From Irpex lacteus (taxonomy: Eukaryota > Basidiomycota > Agaricomycetes > Polyporales > Irpicaceae), in assembly GCA_001986395.2 (NCBI GenBank), contig MQVO02000013.1, positions 434,001 to 498,000 on the forward strand: DNA of 64,000 bases, read 5' to 3'. Positions 1 to 12,219 of this stretch are shown in pieces. The notes under the pieces are model-generated. The model was given only the letters and a program-made list of their open reading frames with translations. It was not told where the DNA came from and made no database searches. Made by a program: the position numbers and the translations under genes. The number at the start of each line of letters is the position of its first letter. Positions within the stretch are counted from its first letter, which is position 1.

Positions 1-102
1 CTGGTTCACGTGAGATGAAGTTAGCAGTGTGACAATGCAAAAGAGGAGAGGCTAAAGACTCTGACGGTCGCTGTACAGCTTCTCGCTGGTGAGATGCCAC
101 CG

Positions 103-482
103 TCAGTGCGAGTCATGAAGGATGAAGCTGCAAGCAGTGCCACAGCGGAGTAACTTGTAGCCCGTACTCAGCATTGCAGAGTGGGCGCAAATGCCTACAT
201 GGTCGTGGACAAGATACGTACCATTAGGACGGTCTTCTTTGATAATGTGCTTGAGTACCCAGTTGAAGGCTTCACAGGCCAGCTGGCCGGCCCACATTTC
301 AACAAAAATAATTTCTCGCGTGTATACTGCCAACACAGCATATGCTGGCTATATCCAGAGATCAGTACTGGCAATAATCTGAAGACTCCACGTGAATTTA
401 CGTTGAGAAGAATGGGGCTCAATGTGAGCAGTGCCAATAAATGAGACAAGTGGGAGTTCTCGTCATCTGTCGACGTGTGCAC
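103..482 (-). pseudogene. Dolichyldiphosphatase-like (CAX4/DOLPP1) fragment
   Basis: Enzymes of this PAP2-type family remove a phosphate from dolichyl diphosphate at the ER membrane so that the lipid carrier for N-glycosylation is recycled. On the minus strand, 482–402 and 348–222 can be joined over a 53-nt GT-AG intron (349–401). The product contains SHLSHLLALLTLSPILLN, then PAYAVLAVYTREI, then WAGQLACEAFNWVLKHIIKE and DRPNG, which is the order seen in this family. The next expected block is YG-PSSHSQ, which carries the catalytic histidine. After the following intron only a YGL stretch is visible, and it continues as P-S only if the frame is changed. No ATG is found in frame upstream of 482. 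I read it as a damaged copy or a gene with base errors; the window edge at position 1 prevents a decision. Confidence 0.5.
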
Positions 483-1240
483 ACGACTCAGTTTTGATAG
501 AAGGCATAAACGAGACGACTCATAACTTACAAAGGACGTAGGTGACGTCGAGTACAGTATGCTCTTGTAGCAGTTTGTCCGCCGACATGACTGCTGTTGT
601 CGTGTCTTTCGTTCCCACCACCGGTAGTGACGGTTGTGGCGGACTTTCTACCCAGAGAAGCGCGTGATCCGCCCTTGGGCGGTGTAGGCATAAGCGCTCG
701 CAAACTATTCACCTCCCGACGCATGGTCAGCGTGATTCACTTGTTACCCGCAACACCGCCATTTGGAGGCGATTGACTCGAAGGGCGCTGTCTCGTACCC
801 GACGTGACTCGGCAGTTCTGTGTGGTTGAGGTAAATCATTGCCGATATTCGTCATCCGGCGAGATTAAGCATTCGAGCATTCGAAGTGATTTTCTACAGG
901 ACACAGCATTAGAGGAATTGGAGGGGCGCATGGAGTTTTAGTTCAATCGATCCAAGCGATGACAAGCCTCGAGCTCTGACTCGGTGAAGCAGCATAGCAC
1001 ATCAGAGCACATCCACAGAGCCGGAGCCGCAGTCGTCAAACTTGAATCATGACCGAATTGGATAGTAACTCAGGCTTTCGACAAAGAAGCTTTTACATTT
1101 CTATAATCTTTTGACCAAGCAGGGCCAACGCCCTCGAATCATATAAAAACCATGCAGTGGCCGCGGTGACTATCCAAGCCGTTTTAAACGTGCTTATACC
1201 CCATCCACATCCCACTCAAGCTTCTGTGGCCAGTGCAGTC
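483..1240. other. Intergenic, no gene recognised
   Basis: This stretch separates the minus-strand dolichyldiphosphatase-like fragment from the plus-strand BCS1-like gene, so it should hold both promoters. It may also contain an unrecognised 5' exon of the fragment. I see no RNA gene or repeat in it. Confidence 0.4.
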
Positions 1241-3266
1241 ATGGATCCCGTTCAGCTCATTCAAGCATCTCTCGTTGGACTACTCCAAGGTGGCCAATCG
1301 AATGCCACAGCACCCACAAATTCAACAGAACCGACGACGGGTTCCACTGGCCTACCGCCACTCAACTTCTCATCCATCGTGTCCTTCCTGCTCACCTTCG
1401 CCGCCCTGCGCGACTGGTTGAAGCTCATCGTCATCGGAGGTGTCATCGAAACATGTCGTCGCGGTGGCATGAGACTTTGGGCAACCTTCATCGAGTCTTT
1501 CTGGCTTACCGCGTGTTTTGATGAGAACGACGTCAGTTACAGTGAGTGAATTCGGCCTATCTGTTGGTTTCATCTGTGATCTAATAACACGACCAAATAA
1601 CTATAGCCTGGGCACTATACTGGCTATCCAAACAGCCAACATGGAGTAAGGTTTCAATTCCTAGTATCGCACAGACACAGCGCTGACCATAGTGGCATTA
1701 TCAGGCAAAGCCCGCATCATCGATATTACTACCCGCTCGTTCGGACTCAACTCTCCAGCCATAAGTGTTTACGGAGATGAGGAGAGCGATGAGGGCCGCA
1801 ACCTTTCATATCTGCCGTCGTTTTCCAAGACCTACACCGTGTGGTTTAAGGGCCATTATATCAGAGTAACACGGTCACAGGTACAGGAAGGAGTCTATAG
1901 CACCAAAGAAGTCCTCCACTTCGAGTAAGTCCACTGTTCTTTGATTATCAGATACTGTAGATAACTAACTAGATTCCCAGTATTCTCGCTCGCAATCATG
2001 CTGTACTCAATGAACTGCTTCTTGAGGCGAAGAAGATCTACCACGAGGCCCAAGCTCATCTTATCTCGGTCTTCGTTTCTGAAACGTGAGTCAATCAATC
2101 TAGCTATCCCAAAAGATGACATTCTCACAACATCGTATAGAGCTGGTAACTGGCGCCATGTCGCTTCTCGTCCCAAGAGGCCTATGAAGTCCATCGTGCT
2201 AGACCCTGGAATGAAGGACCTACTGTTGGACGACGCTAAGGATTTCCTGCAAAGTGAAGAGTGGTATGCCGAACGCGGTATTCCCTTCCGTCGTGGCTAT
2301 CTTTTGGTACGTCTCTACGCCGCAAATTTGTCATTGACATTCATTAACTGACCTGTTCCGTTGTAGTATGGCGCTCCGGGATCGGGCAAGACTTCTATGA
2401 TACACAGTCTTGCAGGCGAACTCGGCCTCGACGTCTACATTATTTCCTTGTCGCGGGCTGGCCTCGACGATACCTCATTGAGCGCCTTGATCGCTGATCT
2501 TCCCAGACGATGCATCGCGCTCATGGAGGACATCGACGCCGCTTTCCACCACGGTCTCACTCGGGATTTGGACGACGAGCAGGATGATAAGGAGGAGGGT
2601 GACGAGCACAAGAAACATGACAGCGACCGTGAGAAGGAGAGAGCTTCCGTTTCCTCTCCTCTCAGCCGTGTGACCTTGAGCGGTCTCCTAAACGCGCTCG
2701 ACGGCGTCGGCGCACAGGAAGGAAGGATCTTGTACGCCACAACGAACAGATACAGCGCCCTCGACCCTGCCCTCTGCCGACCTGGACGTATGGATTTGCA
2801 TATCGAGTTCAGACTGGCAAGCAAATACCAGGCGCGAGAATTATTCAAATGCTTCTACCTTCCATCACACCAGACAGACGACACTACCAAAGACGAGGAC
2901 GACTCGGAGGAACCAGTCAAGACTGAGACTGACGATCACGACTCCGCATACGGCAGCGGCTCTTCGACTAACAGCGCTGAGCCCTCCGTTGACGGCGAAT
3001 CCGAGGAGACTAAGCTCTTACAACTCTATGAGGGTCAAAGACATCGTTCCGCTGGCCCGAAGCTGTCTTATCGTCGCGTTGCGGCTCTCGCGGAACGTTT
3101 TGCCGACGCGATCCCTGAGCGGGAGTTTTCGATGGCCAGCATACAAGGCTACCTTATGTCCTATAAGGTCCGTCCTATCGAGGCTGTCGAAGCAGTAGCC
3201 GACTGGGTCAAGAGGGAGCGTGCAGAGAAGGCTAAGAAAAGCAAGGAGAACAAGCCAAGCTCATGA
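1241..3266 (+). CDS. BCS1-like mitochondrial AAA ATPase
   Basis: BCS1 is an AAA ATPase of the mitochondrial inner membrane that moves the folded Rieske iron-sulfur protein during complex III assembly; fungi also carry several BCS1-like paralogs of unknown role. Six exons fit without phase conflict: 1241–1541, 1607–1645, 1705–1924, 1981–2085, 2141–2306 and 2367–3266, giving 576 aa. A hydrophobic segment lies near residues 45–70. The BCS1 N-domain follows (LSKQPTWSKARIIDITTRSFG). The P-loop YGAPGSGKTS begins exon 6 at about residue 278 and Walker B (ALMEDID) lies near 328. Two acidic, lysine-rich insertions interrupt the AAA domain, one just after Walker B and one before the C-terminal helical part. 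The ATG at 1241 was preferred because the frame upstream has no ATG. Those insertions suggest a paralog rather than the strict BCS1 orthologue. Confidence 0.88.
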
Positions 3267-3738
3267 AGCGATGCCGGAATTCGCTGAAGGAGGAGGTAGC
3301 GCGTGCTGGGTTGGTTCAAGGGCATCATCTCCTTGATGACACCTCCGACATTGACTCGTCTCGGGAGCCGTAATGAGGAGGGATCTTCTGCGTAATGGCG
3401 GCTCAAGGGTCTTGTTTCCTGCCCTTGCAGACCGTGTAGGCTCCTGTATACCTAGATCCCGCCGCGCCCGATGCTACCATATCATATCGAAGCATACGTG
3501 TACAATATAGTAACAAAGAGGATATGTATCGCATATTATATATGATACTGTCTCTGTACGACGAAAGCATCAGGATAAGGGGCGAAATCCGTCTGGGAGT
3601 GAGTATCACACACCGCCGCAGTCCGAGTCTGCGCTGCATGAGCATTTTAGCGCCAATAATGATTTGCTTATTGTACGCGCGGCAGCGAGAACAGGTTGTC
3701 CCCGACCACCACCACTACCATACGACAAGCATATAAGA
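3267..3738. other. Intergenic between tandem plus-strand genes
   Basis: The 3' region of the BCS1-like gene and promoter of the next F-box gene. I see no additional coding or RNA feature. Confidence 0.4.
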
Positions 3739-5590
3739 ATGGTCCAAAGTTTCTATGCACTCTCAGTGGAGTTGATTGTAGAAATTCTAAGCTATCTCAA
3801 TCACTACGATCTCTTACGGTGCTGCCAGGTACGTGTTGTATGAGTCAAATTCTCGTCAGTGATGTATTGACATTGGCAGCGTTCAATACGGATAGGCTGC
3901 AAAGAAAGTCCACAACATCGTCTCGAGTACTTCAGCCTTACAATACAAGATCGAACTGGGATTGACTGGAAACCAAGATGGATCCAGCTCGATCAGCATA
4001 CCGGAACGCCTCGCACGGTTGCGTTTACTGCAACGCAGTTGGGAAAATCCCAAAGCCACATTTCTTCACTCTATCATCGTCCCCTCGCAGCCTTGGTCCC
4101 ATTCTAAATGGCAGAAAGATGTCTTCTTTGGTCGTCGTCCAAGTTCCGCGGACAAGACACGGCTGGAGGTCTTCAATATTGGCGCTGCATTTTCTCATAA
4201 GGAGCGACTCCAAGACATGACCTTCGATGTTATCTTCGATACATATGCCGTTGACTTTGACCAGGACCTGATTGCCTTGGTGCGAGGTACCCACGCTGAC
4301 GACACGTAAGTGCGGGTCTCCTTAAGGCTGCAACAACACAACAGAAAGCGGGCTCATGCGTGACATCAGAGGACACAAGATTCCTCCGCGAGTGTATCTA
4401 CGTTCGTTCAAGGACCAGACACGGCATGATCGAGCTCGATACCCCTTGTTTGACCTGGGGCTCTATGGCATGATGGATATGAGGGTGTCATGGGTGCTGC
4501 GTCCGCGGGTTCAAATAGCGGGCGAGTATTTGCTCTTGACGCTGTTCAGGTCTCTACCTGTCGAATCCATTGTTGTCTGGCATTGGCCTTCCGGAGAACT
4601 CAAGACTGTAAGTCATCAGTGTTCAATGGCTTTGTTCGTTACAGATCTTATACCCTCCCTAGCTTCTTTATTTTACACAGGAAGATGGGTGCGTCAACGC
4701 AATGTGCACCGAAAGCGGACATCTCCTGCTCGCAAAACGCCCCGGACAGTCTTCTGGTCGCTTTGGTATATTTGTCTATGCACTTGAGGACGACAGGGCG
4801 CGCCTCCTAGCAACTTTCGAATTGCCCCGACTAAGGTGGGACTTTAGAGCTTGGCTTACGGCGTCGTTCTTCCCGCGAGAGCACACTTGTGGTGCCCTAA
4901 ATGGTGGCTTATCCAGCGCTGAAACCCCCTTCGCACCTGCATCTGTGTTAGTGCAGTTTCAATGGGACCGTCAATTCACCCTCTATACACCTCTTGTCAC
5001 TTTTCTATCACGGGACGTTCTCGACATTGGTCGTCGTAGTTTTGGCCCTCTATACTTCGCATGGGATAAGTGGGGCCCACACTCGACTCGAGTGTTCACA
5101 GAAGGCAACATCAATGCCGATATCTGCGGTTACCGTGCAATTTTCCCCGATCACATTCTCGACTTTTCCCCCGCAGCACTACGTCAAGCTGATTCCGACT
5201 CGGAGACAAGGGCGATGATTATTCGGGAGCCAACTACGGTGGCGGGGCCGATGTTCGCGGAGCCCGTGGTCACAAGTCTACCATATCGCAGGATATCGTT
5301 TACCCTACCTTCAACGCCAAATGCAAACCGAAATGTTCGCAGCCAGATGTATAGAACCTTCGTCGATGTGGACGGACCGAAGGTGAGTAAAGAAATACTA
5401 TGGGAACATGAAAACGAGACCAACTTGCTTCGCACAGCTTTTACGCGTAACTTGCGACGACTTCATTCTCGTCCCTTCATCCATAGAAGTGTTTACTTTG
5501 ATGGAACAAGACACTAATCCCATACGGTCAAACGACGATGTTACCAACAGCTCGCCTATTCTCCGAAATCTTGACAGTATCACTCGATAA
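3739..5590 (+). CDS. F-box protein
   Basis: F-box proteins pick substrates for SCF ubiquitin ligases by binding Skp1 through an N-terminal motif. The protein starts MVQSFYALSVELIVEILSYL and continues NHYDLLRCCQ, a clear F-box. Exons 3739–3828, 3896–4305, 4370–4607, 4681–5382 and 5438–5590 join in phase to 530 aa. The downstream part contains LQYKIELGL and SIPERLARLRLLQRSW, blocks common in basidiomycete F-box proteins whose C-terminal half forms a β-rich, WD-like region. The acceptor of exon 3 is the least certain border because the nearest upstream AG leads to a stop. The substrate cannot be predicted. It lies in tandem with the BCS1-like gene and the GRDP gene. Confidence 0.8.
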
Positions 5591-6113
5591 GAGTCAGTAC
5601 TATCGTTACTGCCTCCGTATCAATTATGATAGCCACGGTACGATACGCAGCTGTGTACGGTTGGAATGTGACTGCTAACAGTGCACATGCCAGCAATCAA
5701 TCTGAACCTTTGTAATTAATTCGACTAGTGAAATTTCTTAGTTCATGTGGTGTCAGACACGATTCCGTAAGTAATGTGGTCCATATGATACAGCGGCGGT
5801 AAGTACAGCGAACTTGAATACGAGCGTTTGTAAGTCGAAACGCGCGGGCTTTATTACATGCACTGCCTCCTGCTTTCTACGACATCCACATTTCGTAGAC
5901 TTCAATCACAGCTCGCCGAATTAGTGTCTCATAGGTAAGTTACATTGACCGCTCACTGTACGTATGCTGTGCACACATGTTCTGATATCCTGACACTTAG
6001 AATCAAGGCACGTCTATGTGGACATGCGATCTGTGATTTCAAGGGGCGATGCACGGGTCTGACAGCACATATAACTACCCTTCATACACTGCAGGACTTC
6101 TGTCAACACGTCC
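5591..6113. other. Intergenic, promoter of GRDP copy 1
   Basis: No gene is visible. Several short open frames lack codon or domain support. Confidence 0.4.
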
Positions 6114-8819
6114 ATGGCATCCAAGACTAACTCAAGTTTTACGAGCACAGACGGCGGTGGTAACAATCTGCCTGGTTACGCAGCCACCGAAGAACCTCCG
6201 CCAAGCTATGATTACACGCCTCCCAAGCAATACGTTGTTGGAAGGCAATCAGTCACAGAACCGTTCGTTGGAATCGACCAACTCAAAGCACATTTGGCTT
6301 TGCTCAGGGCATTCAAGCAGCTGAAGGTAGCGGTAGAGGAAGGCGAGGGAATAAGGCTACCCCCACGAATCCGAGATATACAGGCTGCAGAAGGGGCTCA
6401 GTCAGCTCTAAGATGGAGCTATATCGTGTCCCTCGCCGTGGAAAGGTATGTGTCTGTGATACTACAATTTTTATACTGCGTTGTTAATCATCCGCATAGA
6501 TTTCATCGTTGGCTCAAGGGTGGCGTGAGAGTGAAGAGCGTGGACCATTGGATCAGCGACGAACTCCCACCTCTCGACGTCTTGATGGTCTGGCACGCGT
6601 ATATGCTTAACCCAGTGTGAGTTATTACATGGTACGAATCCTCGATTTGTCTCTAACTCGCGGGGTTGAAGGTGGTATGCGGAAGACTGCTATCGTATCC
6701 CCATTCTGAAAACTCTGCGATCTCTGGAAGATATCATGCTCAAGTCTATTGTACGTACGGAAATAGAATGAACTACTGTCACTAGCTCACACACATCGTG
6801 GACGCAATTAGGTCAGACTTGGAGACATTAGCAACTTCCGTCCAAGCGAAGGGCGCCTTCAAGCTTGGCAGACATCGACCGGCACTCCCTGGGATATATT
6901 TGATGCAGCACATGAGCTGTCAACACAGGCCGTGGAATGTCCGAAGTGCTTAGCGTTCAATACAGTCCGTCAGTGCATCATATCCGTCTTAGCATCTGAA
7001 AGAACCTAAATGAGCACCTTAATACAGCACTGATCGACGCTTCGGGTCAGGGGAAGGGCTACCTGCAACAAACATTCAACCACAAGTGTTACAACTGCAA
7101 GTTTCAGATCGATAAGAACTCTCTTGCGCTGCTCAAGTTTGCGCGCAATGTCGCTCTTGACTATAAGAACCCTAACGATTTGCAGAAATGGGACCTAGGA
7201 GTGTATCTAGCGTGGGTTGTCAACACCTCGGAACGGTTCTAGTTTACTAACGTAGCTTCAGAGGGACTTTATGGACGCCGTTCAATCCGAAGGATGAGAA
7301 TCGAGCGCAGGTTATCCAGACTCAGCTGCAGTTGGAGAAGTTCTTCAGGCGGCCTACCATAAATGTCAGCGCACTACACCATATTCTCGCTGTATCTATT
7401 GATATTCCCGTTAACAGGCAACCCATCAGCAATGGGTCGTCAGTATATTGCAGAAACTAGACTACCAAATGTCTAACGCTGTACCGGTTGTTGAAAGAAT
7501 CCGCGGGTACTGACATTATCCTCTGTACTGTTGTAGTTCTGACTATGAATTGGATTCACAGTTATAGACGACCCAAGAGAATTCTCAGTGCATATTTCGA
7601 TGACAGACCATTTTCAATTGATCTTGTCGGCGCCGTTATTCGTCAGGGATCCTTCGTTGACAAGATGGATCACCTTGGATGGACTACTCCCGGATACTTC
7701 GACGAGAAGGAAGATGAAGTGGTACTTGTTCATGCGATCGCTCGCTATCATGCGTATGTAACATCGTTCACCATCTTTCTCGTCGTGCTACTTAAATTAT
7801 GGACGATATCCCAGATTCCTGGATTTAATGTCTTCCTCCGCCGGCTCCTTCTTTGTCCCAACTCTGGACATTGATCTTGCATGGCATACCCATCAGCTGA
7901 ATGGCCCAACCTATCATGCCAATTGTTCGCTACATATCGGCCGCTTCATCGACCAGTATGTCTATTAACATTACCAGTGTTTCGTGGCTGTAGCCCGCTA
8001 ATCATTGGTCCTAAGCGACGATAAAGTTGAAGAAAATCACCTAGCGGAGTCGTTCGATATCACATGTCGGGCGTGGCAGGTGAGCAGGCACCGTCGAATT
8101 TATTCCCCACATAATCTTATTGATACACTGTAATTCATTAGAAACGGTTTCAACTTCCATACACTACTGCGGATGTCCATTACCAGGAGATACGGTTGGC
8201 CAAAGGCTCACACGTCTGAGACATCGCCTCAGCATTTCCAGCTCGGACCCTCAAGGCCTCACACCTCCACAAGACCTGATGCGCTGTCTGCTACCCACGC
8301 TAGTGAACACAACTCTATTTTCCTTCCAGCCAGCATGGAGGGTTCAGCGAAAGTGAGCGTCAAAAGCGTATCCAAAAGCTGAATAAAAGAAAGGACCGAG
8401 ACGCAAAGCTGGTGAGGGATGGTAAGATTCGTCAGGAGGAATGGAGGCGGGCGGAGGCGCATGATGCAGCATTTTTATATCCGATCCCCTTATATGCGTA
8501 TGGCCCTCCGTTTGCTGGTTGTGTTTCTCTCGGAGGCCCCGGTATCGGATGGACAGGTGTCGGAGGTGCGGGGTGTGCAGCGGTGAGTTGTAGCAAGTCT
8601 ATTACTTCAGCATTGTTGGCCTAACGTGAACAATTTTAAGGGAGGGGCTGGTGCATGTGGAGGAGGTATCGGAGGAGCTTGCGGTACGAGTGCGTGCGGC
8701 AGCGGAGGATGTGGTGGTGGTTCGGGAGGCGGGGGATGTGGTGGTGGAGGCGGTGGCGGCGGTGGTTGTGGCGTGGCGGCGGCGGCGGTGGAGGAGGAGG
8801 ATGTGGTGGAGGAAGCTAA
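6114..8819 (+). pseudogene. Glycine-rich domain protein (GRDP/DUF1399 family), copy 1, with frame breaks
   Basis: The family is known from plants and fungi and its biochemical role is poorly defined. Ten exons from 6114 to 8079 join without conflict. They carry family blocks such as LPPLDVLMVWHAYMLNP, WYAEDC, CYNCKFQ, and PTLDIDLAWHTHQLNGP. In exon 11 (8142–8582) the conserved protein must be followed through three frames: RFQLPYTT, then CGCPLPGDTVGQRL, then RPDALSATHASEHN, then RAEAHDAAFLYPIP. Each step is a one-base gap relative to the paralog at 13425–15849. A fourth gap lies in the Gly/Cys-rich tail of exon 12 (8641–8819). As written, translation would stop at about 8219. Either the gene is newly broken or the assembly has single-base errors here. 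The terminal glycine/cysteine repeat is typical of the family. Confidence 0.72.
8641..8819 (+). repeat. GGN/TGT simple-codon tract encoding Gly/Cys-rich tail
   Basis: The final exon of GRDP copy 1 is almost entirely GGN codons with spaced TGT/TGC codons, giving a polyglycine tail with regular cysteines. The low complexity makes it prone to slippage, and the frame changes once inside it near 8773. Confidence 0.6.
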
Positions 8820-10099
8820 GTATCACTCGATACGCTTTGTGACACGGTTTGGGATATCGCCCCAATTCCGCCGCGCCCTTTAAGAGCTTCTACAAAGGCT
8901 CAGCACTGTGCTGTGATATTAATCGTGCCGAGTACCATATGTTGTAATATTGATCTGCGATAAGCACTGTTCCGAAAGTCCTAGTAAGTAGTAAAGGTCT
9001 CCCTGCTGATCTGGATTCCTCGTAGGTCAAACTAGGTATACATAGTACTAGTACTAGTAACTGGAAATCAACTTCGAGTTTATGGCTCTCTTGTAAGTGA
9101 CCCTTTTACGATTGCCTGTAAGCAGCAGAAACAATGTGTACTATCCGCATAGAGGCTCAGGCTCTCTGCCACCCATTGCTGTCACCAAGTCTGCCTAAGT
9201 CTGCTACTATGTACTCGGTATTGGCATTCGACGCCTGACGCCGACTCGGATGAGCGCCAAGTCGCGAGAGCGGGTTGCTCTCGACCATAACATAATGGTA
9301 GGCAGTGATACGTCACGGTGTATATGTGTGATGCGTCGGGCACACGTTGTATTTTTGCTGTGCTCTCATTAGAGTTAGCTATATAAACCGCCAAGTTCCT
9401 CAACCACTGTGGCCTCTTTGTTTCCTGGTACGTGTCACACCGCAGTAAAATCTTATCAACCACGCCCAACTGACCTGGTACTTATGTAGATCGTGCAAAG
9501 GTCTCGAATGTCGCTTCTAGCTGAACTCGTTGGCGACTGGACCGTATTCAGCTTGATTATCTTGCCAGAACGCCATGCTCAACACGTACTACTAGTACTC
9601 AAGCTCCGCCGGACGGCATAGAGCCCTATATCAAACACCAGACGAGTCGCATTCAAAACACGTCCTGCGCGCACGGACTACACCAGCATAGCGATTCGTT
9701 TGCGTATGTCCCAACGCGGAACTATCACATTCCCCCTATGCTAGGTGCACGCCCGGAACACTTACGTACAAACGTATGCCACCACTCTATCGGACAAAGT
9801 GTTATGGATGTCATCTTGTCATTGGCTGCTCAACAAGATTGCGCTAATTCCTATTTCAGACGATATGCAGCTCACTGGCAGTGATACGCCACCAGACAGA
9901 GTTTGTTCAAACCGAATGGACGCCCAGATGAAGCTCAAGCCAGGTACGGATGGGGGCCACCTCTGGCGCCGTAAATTGTAAGCCATACTCGAATTGACAC
10001 CACAGTCATCCAATATATGATGATCATTCAAAACAAGCGACCGAGGTGTACTGGTCCCATATTAAAGACGTGCAGAGTACGTCAAAGCGCATCGCAAGC
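8820..10099. other. Intergenic, nothing recognised
   Basis: About 1.3 kb between GRDP copy 1 and an F-box gene. It holds short runs of CTAGTA-type repeats near 9035–9060 and 9585–9600, but no supported gene, RNA or transposon terminus. Confidence 0.4.
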
Positions 10100-11426
10100 A
10101 TGTCCTCCGTCTCTCGTCACATCTCACTCTGCCATGGCTGGCCCCCGGAACTTAGCGACTATCTCATTGATCATGTTTGGGACAGTAAGCCCACCCTCTC
10201 CAGTTGCTCCCTCGTATGTCGTACTTGGGTCAGAAGGAGTCGTCACCACCTCTTCCAAGAGGTCAACATTTCCGTCAAACGCAGCCCCAAGCTCGACGTC
10301 TTCCTCGCATTCCTAGACTCATCACCGCACCTCTCTTCCTCTATCCGCCGCCTAACCCTCCATGGGACTGTCGCGGATGATAAACTCGGCTATGCTGTCT
10401 GGTTCTACGTTTCTTCGGAAACTCTCTTGAACTGCTTGGACAAGCTACCACATCTCGCAGAACTTTGCCTCCGCGGTATACGATTGACAGAGAATATAGG
10501 AGTCGGTGGTGGTCCCACAATCGCGACATCATTTCATCATAGACGACCGGTACAACGTCTATTGCTGAGCAATGTCTTCGTGCACCCGGATAGATTGTTC
10601 CACATCCTTCACTTCTTCCCTCGATTGCTCTCTCTTGTCGCGGAGGCTATTTATTGGACTTTGGATAACGAACCGCCAAGCTCGGATGTCCACTGCTTGG
10701 CCTCGCCTCCGCTCCCGATGTTAGAGTCCGTCACCCTCGGAGCGGAGTCCTCTTACCAGATGCCAGTGTACTTCTTTCCGAGGTTGCAACGGAGCATCGA
10801 CATAACAGCAATGCGGTGCCTTACTTTGCATTTCGACCGCCTGGACACTTGTCCCCAAATAACCAACTTCATGGACTGCGCAGGGCCTCAACTACAGACT
10901 TTACGTATCATCATCGGTAAACGTGCGCGCGTTACAGCTGGTTAGTGTTTTATATCTATCGCCAGCATAGCTCACTGTATACTGATGATGTGTGATAGTG
11001 GATAGCTTTGTTGATTCGCTCAAGTTACAACGATGCTCAGCGCTCGCTGAATTTGGCTTCACGCTGGATGCCACCTATTCGCGATCCAAGGATCCCAGCG
11101 CCGCATGGTCGCTTCTACATTCAGTCGTAGTCAAACTTCCGAATAACGTGCGCCGTCTTACCATTACCCATCGACTTGACTACGACACATTGCATGTCGG
11201 CCTTTGCGACTGGAATTGGTCCGCGTTGGACGCTGAGCTGTCGAATAAAGGCCTATCCAGTGTGGTAATTCACTCCCCAGCCCACAACTCTGATACGAGG
11301 ATCAATGCAACTCATATGCGTGATGGAGCGGGGGCGTGTCATAGCCGTATAGAACCGTCGGAGGTGTTCTTCAGGACTTCGCTACCCACGCTTTCAAAAT
11401 CTCACTCACTCTCGTTCAATTCTTAA
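10100..11426 (+). CDS. F-box/LRR-like protein
   Basis: Two exons (10100–10940 and 10999–11426) joined over a 58-nt intron give 422 aa. The N-terminus holds GWPPELSDYLIDHVWDS followed by TLSSCSLVCRTWVRRSRHHL, the standard agaricomycete F-box. The rest contains spaced leucine-rich blocks such as SSSIRRLTLHG and LPHLAELCLRGIRL, as expected for an LRR-like substrate-binding half. The ATG at 10100 is chosen because the frame upstream opens only with a GTG. The last 20 or so codons look unlike the usual family C-terminus, so the true 3' end could differ. The gene sits between the two GRDP copies. Confidence 0.82.
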
Positions 11427-12219
11427 GACTTCCACCATCCCCGTCAGTTACTCTTCTCCACACGCTTCCGCGTCACCGAGCTGATCACTATAATCATACC
11501 AGAAAGTGCTGAACTCGTTCTGTATGGGTTAAACCTCATCGCCACAGAAGCGCTCTCACGAGCCTTCGGAGCGTTGGTGGTTCCATCTTCCTCATTGATA
11601 CGCATCGCCGTCTTGCGGCGTCAGCTAGTCATATAAGCTTCCCGCTTCGGGAGCGCACTCAAGCGTGGAGCGATATATTGGTCACTGTTGAAAGTTGACG
11701 TCGACGTACGGCATATCAGAATCGAGAGGCCTTGGAAGAAACGGCTCGTCTTCATAAGTAATCGATCGTGTAGAAGACAGAATCATAAGTGACAACTGAC
11801 ACTCACACTACGATGAATTCTGATTTGACGTATTCTGCTAGCCATGGTGATAATCCTTATACTCATTCATATTGCAAGCCTGTATGTCACGAACTTAGTT
11901 GATGTTGCCATCTATAGATCTATTTCTTCATGTCAGCCTTCTGATAAGTATATCAATGAGATATAACATCGGCTACATACGCTCAGAGAAATCTGTCAAT
12001 AACTAAGCACTTGATACGTATATGATGCTATGTGAATGGTATTGATGTGGTTGGGTTACTGAGTACCGCGGACGCACCGCGATTCATTGCCATGGCCTCG
12101 GTAAAGACTTGTGAAAGACGTTCGGGCTCGGACTCCCAGAAACCCTGGTTCGACAGATGTCTCATATCGGCTGCTAGGTTTCGTTGACAGCCTGATCCAG
12201 CGTAGTCGGATACGTAGTA
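11427..12219. other. Intergenic, no gene recognised
   Basis: AT-rich stretch downstream of the F-box gene and upstream of the TIR element. No supported coding or RNA feature. Confidence 0.4.

Noticed and set aside
8626..8865. Minus-strand frame of Thr/Ser/Arg repeats opposite the GRDP tail
   Set aside because: It is the antisense of the GGN/TGT tract and has no independent support.
8597..8883. CRISPR-like or tandem-array reading of the repetitive GGT/GGA tract
   Set aside because: No spacer–repeat structure; it is codon repetition in an exon of a eukaryotic gene.
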